In this document: positions 1 to 7,506 of the stretch, one piece after another
Numbering within the stretch: position 1 is the first letter of the stretch
Layout: the number at the start of each line of letters is the position of its first letter
DNA from: a virus
Strand: one strand, 5' to 3'
IMG/VR virus record: IMGVR_UViG_3300032241_001301
Location: 1-62,402 of that record
DNA: 62,402 nt
Program-made: the position numbers and the translations under genes
Notes under the pieces: model-generated
The model's database searches: none
What the model was told of the DNA's origin: nothing
What the model saw: only the letters and a program-made list of their open reading frames with translations

Positions 1-301
1 CACGTTGCGCTTGAAACTCGGGGCTACCTTGACCTGACTGCCCCTTACCACCAACATAACTGTCCCCGATATTGAGCCACAGGGTTCCGTCATCGGCCAG
101 CACTCGCCAGACCTCACGGAATAACGCCACCATTTCAGCGACGTAGGCATCTGGCGTTTCTTCCAGCCCGATTTGGTCGCCTACGCCATAGTCTCGGAGT
201 CCAAAGTACGGGGGGCTGGTGATGCAAGTCCTAACCGACCCTTCTGGCAGTTCCGCTAGACGCTTTCTAGCGTCACCGATAAGGATACGAGATGTAGGCA
301 C
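1..301 (-). CDS. DNA methyltransferase, N-terminal part (cut by left window edge)
   Basis: This is the start of a DNA modification methyltransferase whose remainder lies beyond position 1. The reading frame opens at a GTG (position 301), and the visible residues carry the catalytic motif IV TSPPY followed by FGLRDYG, then a WLNIGDSY segment. This is the arrangement of N4-cytosine/N6-adenine methylases in which motif IV precedes the SAM-binding FxGxG motif. It is clearly a paralogue of the complete methyltransferase at 58089-59186 but lacks that protein's cysteine-containing insertion. An ATG at 309 is followed by an in-frame stop, so GTG is preferred. The gene begins 10 nt after the helicase gene ends, so the two are probably co-transcribed. 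Target specificity cannot be read from this fragment. Confidence 0.85.
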   Translation of the reverse strand, partial: MPTSRILIGDARKRLAELPEGSVRTCITSPPYFGLRDYGVGDQIGLEETPDAYVAEMVALFREVWRVLADDGTLWLNIGDSYVGGKGQSGQGSPEFQAQR

Positions 302-310
302 TAAACCATC

Positions 311-2773
311 TTACTTATTTAGACCACGTTCTGCCAGACTTACCAGCAGGTCGCCCACGATAGACGTTGATTCTTCCTCGTCGTTGCTTGACCCGTCAAT
401 GGCACGGTTCACAATCGAACGCTTGTTGTCAATCAGTACGGCAATATCTTCGTCGATGGTGTTGGCGCACAACATAAGCCAACCAGTCACGCTGTCACGC
501 TGACCGATACGGTGGCAACGGTCCACGGCTTGTTCCATGTCGCTTGGTGTCCACCCTTGCTCGAGGAACAACACATCACTAGCAGCAGTCAAAGTAAGCC
601 CAACCCCAGCGGCCTTGATATTGCAAGCAATCACCCTTTGGTCGTCATTGGTTTGGAATGCGTCTACGGCTTCTTGACGCTTTTCGGGGGTTAGCCCACC
701 TTGGATTTTGACCCCGTTGCTGAAGTTCGTGGCAATGTCGTCCACTACCGAACGGTGCCAACCAAACACCACCAACTTCTTATCGCCGTCCACAAAGTTT
801 TCAATCCATTCACGGGCTGATTCCATTTTGGCTTTTGCGGCCAATTGTTTCAAGGTGGAAATAGCGACCAATTGTTCGGCGGCTCGAGCCTTTAGTGCTT
901 TGCGCCACGCTTCGTTTTGTGCTTCCCTATCCGTTGCGCCCGACTGAAGTGCTAGTTCCCGTGCAAGGTCGGCTAGGTAATTTACAATGTCGGCTTCCGC
1001 TTCACGGTATTCCGTCATCACCTTGGCGTTGCCCTCGACAAACACTTGCGACCAACGCTTTGGGGGTAGTTCGGTTAGCACGTCGGCTTTGCGACGACGG
1101 ACGTAGCAGGTGGAACGCAGTTTGCGATTTAAAGCAGCAAGGCTACGACTACTAGCGTTGCCATAGGTGTTGCGAAACTTGGTTGCCCCACCGAAGTCGT
1201 CTAGTCGGTTGATGACCCGAAGTTGGGTGACAATTTCCGTGGGCTGATTGACGATAGGTGTCCCCGATAGGCAAATGCGTATGCCACCCTCCACCACCTT
1301 GTCTGATAGGCGCACACACGCTTTGGAACGCTGTGCTGACCCGTTCTTGATGTAGTGGCTTTCGTCCAAGACCAATGCCTTGATAGGTGGAAACTTATCC
1401 ACCCAGTGGGTAAGAACGTCGTAGTTGATGATGTAGATTTCGGCTTCGGGTACGTCGCCCGTAGTGCCACCTAGAACGGCTACCTTCACGCCCTTTATCC
1501 AACGCTTGGCTTCCCGTTCCCAGTTCAGTTTCAGGCTGGCTGGGACGACTATGACTGCTGGAAAAGCATTAGCCGCCTTGACAATGGCTAGACCCTGCGG
1601 TGTCTTTCCTAGACCCATCTCGTCGCCTACCAACACACCGCCCGTGGTTGGGGTGATTAGTTTCCACTCGCCATCGTTGTGTTCGTATCCCATAGCACGC
1701 ATAGCGTAAGCAACACCGGCACGTTGGAACGGGAACAGTTTGTACTGCTCGTCACCAAACCCCTTGATGTCAATTTCGGCATCGTGGGCTTGGGACGCTT
1801 CAATGATTTCCGCTACCACGTCACTATTGGCTAGTAGTAGTTCCGCTTCCTTGGTCACCACGGCATCGTGCTGGGCAATAAAGTCCTTGATTTCTTGGAC
1901 GCTTTCTACCGGAATGACCCACACACGTTCTTGCGCAACCCAGTAGGACCCTGGCATTTGGCGGATTTGGCTAACCATGTTGTTTTGGAAGTTGAAGGTG
2001 ATAGTAAAGTTTTCGCCCTTGGCGCTGACGATTGGGCTGGGATTTATTTCCTCGCCGTGTAGTCGCTTTACATCTTCGGTAAGAAACAACCTGTAGCGTG
2101 ACGCTATTTCCTTGACCATCATCACGTACTTTGCTGGAACCACCCACGTCTTTTCATCGGCGTTGAAACGACGTTCGGGTATGGTTCGGATAGCGTCAAG
2201 GATTTCTTGGTCGTAGTCAAACGCAATTATTAGGTTGCCCTTGCGAAAGACCACCTCACCCTTCCATTTGGCTGATTCAATTTGTGGCACTTCATTTAGC
2301 AACGCTTTGGCACGGTCCGATACCGGCACGTTGTTTGCTTCAGCCCAGCCGAGAACGGCACCGTATTTGGATACGTCCACCACCCAGCCCCTAATGTCAC
2401 GGTTCCACGTAGCCTTTAGTGGTCCTTTGGGCTGAACGGAGTCGCCGTAGGGTATGAACGCTACGACGTGTCCGTGGCTAATGTCCACAGCCTTTACGCC
2501 ACGGGCTATTGCTTTGGACTTTACCTGTACAACGGGTTCCGGCACGGTGCTAAAGTCAATGCCTAAGCGTTGCAGTTGGTCACGATACTTGCCCAACATA
2601 TGCCACGCTTGGTTCGCCATTTCGTCGGTCCACGCTTCATCGGGTATCTTGGCTAGTTGATTACCAAACTTGGTATCCCCACCGTTGAAGCCAACGTTAT
2701 CCCGTCGCACCGCCCCGTCATCTTGGTGGGCTAAGGCACGAACAGCATTGGCAATTAGTGAGTGACTAGACAT
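311..2773 (-). CDS. SNF2-family DNA helicase/translocase (SMARCAL1-like)
   Basis: An 820-residue superfamily 2 ATPase of the SNF2 group, which moves on double-stranded DNA and remodels or anneals forks. Residues 160-300 hold two HARP-like segments (patterns such as AFDYDQEILDAIRTIPERRF and WVVPAKY). The ATPase motifs follow in order: GDEMGLGKT (383-391, Walker A), DESH (470-473, Walker B), SGT (503-505), and QAVDRCHRIGQ (748-758, motif VI). A HARP-like part before the helicase core is the layout of SMARCAL1-type annealing helicases, so a role at phage replication forks or in recombination is likely. The start codon lies 8 nt after a perfect TATAAT box, which implies a leaderless mRNA. The methyltransferase gene follows. 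Confidence 0.93.
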   Translation of the reverse strand: MSSHSLIANAVRALAHQDDGAVRRDNVGFNGGDTKFGNQLAKIPDEAWTDEMANQAWHMLGKYRDQLQRLGIDFSTVPEPVVQVKSKAIARGVKAVDISHGHVVAFIPYGDSVQPKGPLKATWNRDIRGWVVDVSKYGAVLGWAEANNVPVSDRAKALLNEVPQIESAKWKGEVVFRKGNLIIAFDYDQEILDAIRTIPERRFNADEKTWVVPAKYVMMVKEIASRYRLFLTEDVKRLHGEEINPSPIVSAKGENFTITFNFQNNMVSQIRQMPGSYWVAQERVWVIPVESVQEIKDFIAQHDAVVTKEAELLLANSDVVAEIIEASQAHDAEIDIKGFGDEQYKLFPFQRAGVAYAMRAMGYEHNDGEWKLITPTTGGVLVGDEMGLGKTPQGLAIVKAANAFPAVIVVPASLKLNWEREAKRWIKGVKVAVLGGTTGDVPEAEIYIINYDVLTHWVDKFPPIKALVLDESHYIKNGSAQRSKACVRLSDKVVEGGIRICLSGTPIVNQPTEIVTQLRVINRLDDFGGATKFRNTYGNASSRSLAALNRKLRSTCYVRRRKADVLTELPPKRWSQVFVEGNAKVMTEYREAEADIVNYLADLARELALQSGATDREAQNEAWRKALKARAAEQLVAISTLKQLAAKAKMESAREWIENFVDGDKKLVVFGWHRSVVDDIATNFSNGVKIQGGLTPEKRQEAVDAFQTNDDQRVIACNIKAAGVGLTLTAASDVLFLEQGWTPSDMEQAVDRCHRIGQRDSVTGWLMLCANTIDEDIAVLIDNKRSIVNRAIDGSSNDEEESTSIVGDLLVSLAERGLNK

Positions 2774-2781
2774 ACACCACT

Positions 2782-2810
2782 ATTATACCCTAGTTTAGTT
2801 GCTAGGTCAA
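2782..2810 (-). promoter_or_regulatory. Leaderless sigma70-type promoter of the helicase gene
   Basis: On the minus strand, TTGACC (2805-2810) is followed after 17 nt by a perfect TATAAT (2782-2787). Only 8 nt separate the -10 box from the ATG at 2773, so transcription should begin at or next to the start codon. No Shine-Dalgarno sequence is present. Leaderless mRNAs are common in actinobacteria. Confidence 0.75.
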
Positions 2811-2839
2811 GTATAGCGAAATTGCTATAACCGACGAAA

Positions 2840-3112
2840 CTACTTAGTGTCTCGGTTGTGGTGCTTGTACAAGGCTTGGTCGGTGGTTTCAGCCCACTCG
2901 GCAATCTTGCGCCACGTGACACCCTTTTCACGAAGTCGGGTGACAGTCTGACGACGTTCACGCCCCAGTTCGATTACTTGCTGTTCGTGCTTGCGCATTT
3001 CACGGCAGATGTCACGGATGTGCGAAAGCAACGATGCTACTTCTGGTGAAAAGTCGGCTTCGACTTCCTTGCGAGCGTCAAGAGGGGTAGTGAAATCGTC
3101 GTTGGGGGTCAT
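2840..3112 (-). CDS. Small helix-turn-helix protein
   Basis: A 90-residue charged protein with a helical, arginine-rich middle (REMRKHEQQVIELGRERR) and a C-terminal helix-turn-helix of the form KGVTWRKIAEWAETTDQAL (about residues 64-82). This resembles the sigma-region-4-like or excise-like DNA-binding motif found in many small actinophage proteins. The start is well set: AAGGAG lies 8 nt before the ATG, and a TATACT box lies further upstream, though without a convincing -35. It is probably a small DNA-binding regulator; the target is unknown. Confidence 0.65.
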   Translation of the reverse strand: MTPNDDFTTPLDARKEVEADFSPEVASLLSHIRDICREMRKHEQQVIELGRERRQTVTRLREKGVTWRKIAEWAETTDQALYKHHNRDTK

Positions 3113-3185
3113 AGTGTTTCTCCTTGTACCGATTTAGTATAGTAGGGTTTCCAAAGTCGGGTGGTGGTGCTGTCACACCCGTTTG

Positions 3186-3554
3186 CTAACAAACGTGCTT
3201 TACGGTTAGTGATAATGCGTCTTTGCCGTATTTGGGTGCCAAGAACGTTAGTTTCACTACGATTTGGGAGTGGTCGTCAATAAGTACACCAGCGTCCACC
3301 AGCCCATCGATGGCTGCTTTGACGTGGGGGAAACACGCCCCTACGTCTTGACGGTATCGTGCGCTTAGTACATAGGGCTGGGCGATGATTTCCACCTGTT
3401 CCATGTGGGGAACCATTGCTTCTTGTGCCAAATCGCAGAACGCTTGTCGCCATTCCTTTGTCACTTTCGCCCGAACCATGTGGTGAACGCCACGTTCTTT
3501 ATTGAGCGTAAAGTCAGGTCGCACGTCATAAGTAAGGGTGTACGACTTTTTCAT
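3186..3554 (-). CDS. RusA-like Holliday junction resolvase
   Basis: A 122-residue protein with the RusA-type layout: a beta-rich N-terminal half, then the block RQDVGACFPHVKAAIDGLVDAGVLIDDHSQIV (quoted here in part as a pattern: RxDxG, KAAIDGLVDAGV, DDHSQIV), then a beta strand. In RusA resolvases the acidic residues of the first and DD-containing segments bind the metal that cuts branched DNA. The gene overlaps the upstream Ntn hydrolase gene by 4 nt (ATGA), so translation is coupled. It probably resolves recombination intermediates before packaging. The family call rests on motif spacing, not on overall identity. Confidence 0.6.
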   Translation of the reverse strand: MKKSYTLTYDVRPDFTLNKERGVHHMVRAKVTKEWRQAFCDLAQEAMVPHMEQVEIIAQPYVLSARYRQDVGACFPHVKAAIDGLVDAGVLIDDHSQIVVKLTFLAPKYGKDALSLTVKHVC

Positions 3555-4033
3555 AGTGAAATAACCGTGTATGGGGGGCGTGCGTTAGTCGTGTGGTAGC
3601 CGGTGGCTTTCATTACTAGTTCCATACGCTTTTCAGGGGTGACTTCCTTTCGTTCCAATACGAACAATGCGCTTAGTGCTGATGGTGCGCCTGCTCCGGT
3701 TGCCCCGTAGTTCTCGGCGGATTTCACTACACCAAAGTCGGCACCGATTTCGTAAATGCCCGTTTTGTTGGCTACCAACACCGACCACTCGGTGGGGAAA
3801 CCTGCGTCGTTAGACTTGCTAATAAGAAAATCACGAATTTTGTACGGGTCGCCAATACTGCTGTTCCGAAGAATGTCCATTATTCGGAACGAACCGGCTA
3901 CGCCAACCAAACTTGTATCGGTTTTCCAAACCTTTGGTTGTGCCGAAATAATAACCGTGGTGTCGTCAAATGCGCCACTGTCCCCAGCCATCCAAACCTG
4001 TTTACGGTCTTTCCAAGCGCAGATAACGGTCAC
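3551..4033 (-). CDS. Proteasome-beta/HslV-like Ntn hydrolase
   Basis: A 160-residue protein of the Ntn-hydrolase fold. If the initiator residue is removed, Thr becomes residue 1, Asp of AGDSG becomes residue 17 and Lys of AQPK becomes residue 33. These are the catalytic Thr1, Asp17 and Lys33 of proteasome beta subunits. A VAGSF segment (around residue 45) and a YGATGAGAP segment (around 108-116) match the Gly47 and Ser129 regions of the family. The start is GTG at 4033. The length is somewhat short for HslV (about 175). It is probably a threonine-type peptidase, perhaps self-assembling; substrates are unknown. It sits directly beside the GNQYT-motif protein genes and overlaps the RusA-like gene by 4 nt. 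Confidence 0.7.
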   Translation of the reverse strand: MTVICAWKDRKQVWMAGDSGAFDDTTVIISAQPKVWKTDTSLVGVAGSFRIMDILRNSSIGDPYKIRDFLISKSNDAGFPTEWSVLVANKTGIYEIGADFGVVKSAENYGATGAGAPSALSALFVLERKEVTPEKRMELVMKATGYHTTNARPPYTVISL

Positions 4034-4071
4034 CCTATAAGGCTACTAGTAGATTTCACTACTGCTTTTGG

Positions 4072-4554
4072 CTAAATAGATTCGCTGGCCTGCGTGGCCT
4101 TTTGCGATTCCTTCAATACCCTTTGTGCCATTTTTGACATACCCCTAAGAACCGTTGCGTGGTTGGTGGAGCCAATGGAATTTTCACCCTTGTCGGCATC
4201 AACACGGGCAATCATTGAGGCTGAGGCTGCTCGTTCGTGGAGTCCTTGCGCCCGAACGTGCTTGGCGTATTCCTCACCCGTCGCCTTTTCAGCAGCCTGA
4301 CGGTGAAGTTCCGCCATAGCACGGTGTCCTTGCTCAAGGGCGTGGTAAGCGTCCCACATATGGTCACCGTCGGCAACACCGCCACGTCCCTCTTGACCAC
4401 GTTCTTTGCCAATAGCCCCCTGTAGGTTGCTTTGACCAAAAGAAATGTCGGACTTGGCTTCGGTGTACTGGTTTCCCTCAAAAGGGTGACCAACAACGGC
4501 TCCCTTGGCTACATAACCTTGGGCGTTGATTAGACGGGAAATAAACGTAGACAT
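4072..4554 (-). CDS. GHPFEGNQYT-motif protein A
   Basis: A 160-residue protein of unknown function. Residues 15-31 hold the motif KGAVVGHPFEGNQYT, shared with the next three genes upstream and with the protein at the right edge. The rest is a helical, Ala/His/Glu-rich region (for example ALEQGHRAMAELHRQAAEKA) without membrane segments or known catalytic residues. No Shine-Dalgarno is visible; the ATG follows TAGTGAA directly. It is one of four adjacent paralogues and is not recognised beyond the motif. Confidence 0.75.
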   Translation of the reverse strand: MSTFISRLINAQGYVAKGAVVGHPFEGNQYTEAKSDISFGQSNLQGAIGKERGQEGRGGVADGDHMWDAYHALEQGHRAMAELHRQAAEKATGEEYAKHVRAQGLHERAASASMIARVDADKGENSIGSTNHATVLRGMSKMAQRVLKESQKATQASESI

Positions 4555-4568
4555 TTCACTATCAACGA

Positions 4569-5348
4569 TTAGGAAAATGCACCCACGGTGGCGGCAAGGG
4601 CCTTAAGGCTGGCTTTTGTTGCCAAATCGGTCAAGTAATCAGAGTGACCCATTTTTTGAGAAATGTATCGGCCATCGCCGTATTCTTGCTGTTGCCGAGG
4701 CAATAATGCGGTAGCGGCGGCAGCACGGTGTAATGCGGCAGCCTGCAAGTGAGCCTGAATAGCCTTATCTACTGCTTCACCCTTACCACTTGCAACACCC
4801 AACCTAGGGACTCGTTCGCCACCGGCAAGACGCTCCGCCATGCTTTCGTGGTCACGAGCAAGTTGAGTGTGCGCCCCTTCACGGTTATCAGTACTATTCC
4901 GGCCCTCGTAAGGCATACCAGCAACTTGGGATGCACGAGTGGCGAGTTCGCTTGCCGCTTCGGTGTACTGGTTCCCCTCAAAAGGGTGACCCGTCTGAGC
5001 GCCTTTAGTGAAAACAGCCTTTCCAAAAGTACTTTGGTTCGCCCTTGCCGATGCGACCTGAGCGTCGGCAGAAAAAACGGGGGCGTACTTGGAGCCGTGT
5101 TTAATAGCATCAGCGGCTTTTAGGTGTGCTTCTTGGGCAAATCGGTGAAGGTCTATTTGGTTTTGAGCCTCAGCGCCCCTGCCCTGTGAATAAGCAAACG
5201 AAAGACGCTTTTCAATGTCATTGGCATTCTTCTTGTGTTCCGATGCGGCACTAAGGTGTTCGGTGTACTGGTTGCCCTCAAATGGGTGACCCGGCTGAGC
5301 GCCTTTGGAAATAATGTTTTCCATTTGCTTGCGAATAATGAAGTTCAT
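4569..5348 (-). CDS. GHPFEGNQYT-motif protein B with an internal duplication
   Basis: A 259-residue protein with two copies of the shared motif: GHPFEGNQYTEH near residue 20 and GHPFEGNQYTEA near residue 122, each preceded by KGAQ. Each motif is followed by a helical, His/Ala-rich region (HLQAAALHRAAAATA in the second). The protein looks like two of the neighbouring small motif proteins joined head to tail. AAAGGA lies about 12 nt before the ATG at 5348. The function is unknown. A low-complexity structural or cargo protein is possible. Confidence 0.75.
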   Translation of the reverse strand: MNFIIRKQMENIISKGAQPGHPFEGNQYTEHLSAASEHKKNANDIEKRLSFAYSQGRGAEAQNQIDLHRFAQEAHLKAADAIKHGSKYAPVFSADAQVASARANQSTFGKAVFTKGAQTGHPFEGNQYTEAASELATRASQVAGMPYEGRNSTDNREGAHTQLARDHESMAERLAGGERVPRLGVASGKGEAVDKAIQAHLQAAALHRAAAATALLPRQQQEYGDGRYISQKMGHSDYLTDLATKASLKALAATVGAFS

Positions 5349-5405
5349 TTAGGGGTTCCTTTCGGCTTCGTCATAAATGCTATACCCAGATTTCACTACC
5401 AGCGA

Positions 5406-5831
5406 TTAGGGCAGTGCATCCTTGGAAGCGGCAATCAACGTTTTGGTGTTACGGGCAATATCGTCGCCGTCGGGGGCGTATAGGACACGGCGCAGTTCTA
5501 TTTTGTGCGCCAATTCTGCTACGAGTGAGTGTTTCCAATCTTCCAAAATGTCTGGTACTTTTGAACCAAAAAATGCGTGTCCTCTGGCCAGTGCGCTGTG
5601 AGCGTCAAGCATATGGTAGTCATCAGATAAGGAACCGTGCGACGGGTCACCGTCAAAGCCCTTTGCCAAAGCGCTTTCCAGCATCGAGCGACCTTCACGA
5701 ATATCCGCTATTGCCTTTTCTTTGGTGTATTGGTTGCCGTTGAAAGCATGGCCTGCCAACTCGTACTTCAAGATTTCACTGGCGGTTTTCCAAACTGGAA
5801 CCAGTGCGTCGGTGGAGAAAGGGTTTGACAT
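5406..5831 (-). CDS. GHAFNGNQYT-motif protein C
   Basis: A 141-residue paralogue of its neighbours. The motif reads KYELAGHAFNGNQYTKEK (about residues 24-41), the same subtype as protein D. It is followed by a helical region with DDYHMLDAHSALARGHAFFG, comparable to the DGDHMWDAYHALEQGHRAM segment of protein A. AAGGAA precedes the ATG at 5831. No enzyme motif is seen and the function is unknown. Confidence 0.72.
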   Translation of the reverse strand: MSNPFSTDALVPVWKTASEILKYELAGHAFNGNQYTKEKAIADIREGRSMLESALAKGFDGDPSHGSLSDDYHMLDAHSALARGHAFFGSKVPDILEDWKHSLVAELAHKIELRRVLYAPDGDDIARNTKTLIAASKDALP

Positions 5832-5841
5832 TATGTTTTCC

Positions 5842-6270
5842 TTACTTTGGCAGGTCAGCGTTGCCGTAGTGGTTTACCGCATCCATTGTCTGGTTTACTG
5901 CCTTGGAAGCGTCTGCCCCTACGTTCCTATTGCTGTAGTCCGCAACCTTAGTCCACGTCTTTTGAGCAGCGAGGTGCGCTTTGGCGAGGGCGTTCAGGTT
6001 GTCTGCAACGTCCTTGTAGCCAGTTTCATTTCGTGCTGCCATTGCTTTTGCTGCTTCACCACGGTGGTACTCCGCCATGCTCAAAGCGTCTGCACGGTTT
6101 GGGGCACCGCCAATGCGGTCACTGGCAACCTTGGCTGCTCGGCTCACAATGTTGTCCGTTTTGCCCGCTGTGTACTGGTTCCCATTGAAGGCGTGTCCAG
6201 CCAACTCGTATTTCACCACGGGGTAGCGTGAGAGGGATTTGAGTAGTTCGTCGGGGTGAAAACCGGACAT
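5842..6270 (-). CDS. GHAFNGNQYT-motif protein D
   Basis: A 142-residue paralogue starting MSGFHPDELLKS. The open frame extends further upstream, but the ATG at 6270 is chosen because AAAGGA lies about 11 nt before it. The motif VKYELAGHAFNGNQYTAGK is near residues 19-37, followed by Ala-rich helices (MAEYHRGEAAKAMAARNE). The 5' flanks of this gene and of protein B are alike: both contain a TATAGCATTTA box followed by GAAAGGAA. A recent duplication, including upstream DNA, is likely. The function is unknown. Confidence 0.72.
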   Translation of the reverse strand: MSGFHPDELLKSLSRYPVVKYELAGHAFNGNQYTAGKTDNIVSRAAKVASDRIGGAPNRADALSMAEYHRGEAAKAMAARNETGYKDVADNLNALAKAHLAAQKTWTKVADYSNRNVGADASKAVNQTMDAVNHYGNADLPK

Positions 6271-6328
6271 AGTTTTGCATTCCTTTCGGGTCTGCGTAAA
6301 TGCTATACCTAGATTTCTAAATGTTATT

Positions 6329-6529
6329 TCACCAAGCACCGGGGTCTGCGACGTGCGCCTTTGCGACCCTTTCCGCTTGACTTTCCGTAAAACAACGAGG
6401 TGATGACCAACCGCACGAGCAAAACGGCTCATACAGGGTGGTGTTCAGCATTGCCGATTTGTAAGCCTTGACCTTTGCCTCGTGGTCTGACGGGGCTTTT
6501 TCAGCAACAACTTTCTTTGGGCGTGGCAC
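6329..6529 (-). CDS. Small cysteine-containing protein
   Basis: A 66-residue basic protein, MPRPKKVVAEKAP..., with CSCGW and a further Cys 9 residues on, then an AERVAKAHV helix. It may be a small metal-binding or nucleic-acid-associated domain. The GTG start shares a base with the stop of the upstream gene (TAGTG), so translation is probably coupled. Small proteins of this pattern are frequent in actinophages; the role is unknown. Confidence 0.6.
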   Translation of the reverse strand: MPRPKKVVAEKAPSDHEAKVKAYKSAMLNTTLYEPFCSCGWSSPRCFTESQAERVAKAHVADPGAW

Positions 6530-6885
6530 TAAAAGGACCGCTTAAACAATGTCCACACGGGTTCGCTGTTAGCGTTCACCTCGATAATCCATTGGTCGTA
6601 GCACATCTTGGAAAGACCGTCGGGGTTCTTGCGTGTTTGACCGTGGCACTCCCAGATGGTTCCCACCGGCAACGTCGTTGCGTCGGGGCGGTCACAATCG
6701 TGGGGGGTGTAGATGATTACACCACTTGGGCGCTCGTGTTCTACAGCGACCTGCCACTTATTAGACCATTCGTGCTTCTTTTCCCAAGTGCTGGGCTGAA
6801 CAACCCACGGGTCCTTGCCGTGGGTGCTGTTCCACTTCATGTACTTGTTTTCATTTTGGAATTGCGTAAGCAAAGATTCTCGCAT
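6529..6885 (-). CDS. Hypothetical protein
   Basis: A 118-residue protein starting MRESLLTQFQNENKYMKW. The frame could begin at 6927, but AGGAG sits 7 nt before the ATG at 6885, so that start is used. It is rich in Trp, His and Lys, with paired cysteines (HDCDRP, WECHGQ, KMCYDQW) that could bind metal. I do not recognise the family. It overlaps the next gene by one base. Confidence 0.6.
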   Translation of the reverse strand: MRESLLTQFQNENKYMKWNSTHGKDPWVVQPSTWEKKHEWSNKWQVAVEHERPSGVIIYTPHDCDRPDATTLPVGTIWECHGQTRKNPDGLSKMCYDQWIIEVNANSEPVWTLFKRSF

Positions 6886-6947
6886 AGATAATCTCCTATG
6901 GTGCGCTTCGTTCGGTGTTCCCACCATACCATAGTTAGGTAGTCGAA

Positions 6948-7490
6948 CTACGCAACGCCCATTAGTTCTTGGAGATTGGTTGGTGAAACCATGTACACGT
7001 CGGGTACGTCAAAGTACACACCGGCGTAACGCATTGCTTCGTGCGCAAGGGCGGAACAAATCCACGTTCCCTCACGACGACACTCGAAGAACCACTTAGG
7101 TGAAATAATGTCCACACCGATGCAAATGTCGGACAAAAGCCCATAGGGGTCGCCTACCTGCTGTTCGGCAAACCACGCAGACTTCTCAAGGTCGCCACCA
7201 AGGTTGGTGATGTCGTACATAGACACGATTTCCGACGATGCAATAAGGCTTTCCAAAGTAGATTTCACTACGCCCTTCATTGTCGCTTGGACAATAATAG
7301 TTTCGTCGTAGTTTGACCCTTCGGACACAACGGTAAAGCAGTGGTTGTACTTGCCGTCTTTCCAACGCAACTTTTCACCAAAGCGAATAAGCGCACCCAT
7401 CGTTCCGTCGGTCTTGGCAAAACCCGTCATGCCTCGCTTGATTTCAATAGCGTGGAGGTTTACGGCGCAGTACATTTGTTGCTTGGTCAT
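6948..7490 (-). CDS. Permuted papain-like (YiiX/NlpC-P60-type) hydrolase
   Basis: A 180-residue protein with the circularly permuted papain-like pattern. An early histidine lies in a hydrophobic strand (KYNHCFTVV, near residue 51), and a later cysteine begins a helix (TWICSALAHEAMRYAG, near residue 146). In YiiX-type proteins this His and Cys form the catalytic pair and act on amide or ester bonds in lipids, peptides or cell wall. There is no signal peptide, so a cytoplasmic or virion role is more likely. No clear Shine-Dalgarno is seen before the ATG at 7490. The activity is inferred from the motif order. Confidence 0.55.
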   Translation of the reverse strand: MTKQQMYCAVNLHAIEIKRGMTGFAKTDGTMGALIRFGEKLRWKDGKYNHCFTVVSEGSNYDETIIVQATMKGVVKSTLESLIASSEIVSMYDITNLGGDLEKSAWFAEQQVGDPYGLLSDICIGVDIISPKWFFECRREGTWICSALAHEAMRYAGVYFDVPDVYMVSPTNLQELMGVA

Positions 7491-7506
7491 GAACCAAGAT
7501 TAGACC

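Noticed and set aside
5842-6432. Longer version of motif protein D beginning at 6432
   Set aside because: The extra 54 residues overlap the gene at 6329-6529 in another frame, and the ribosome site points to the ATG at 6270.
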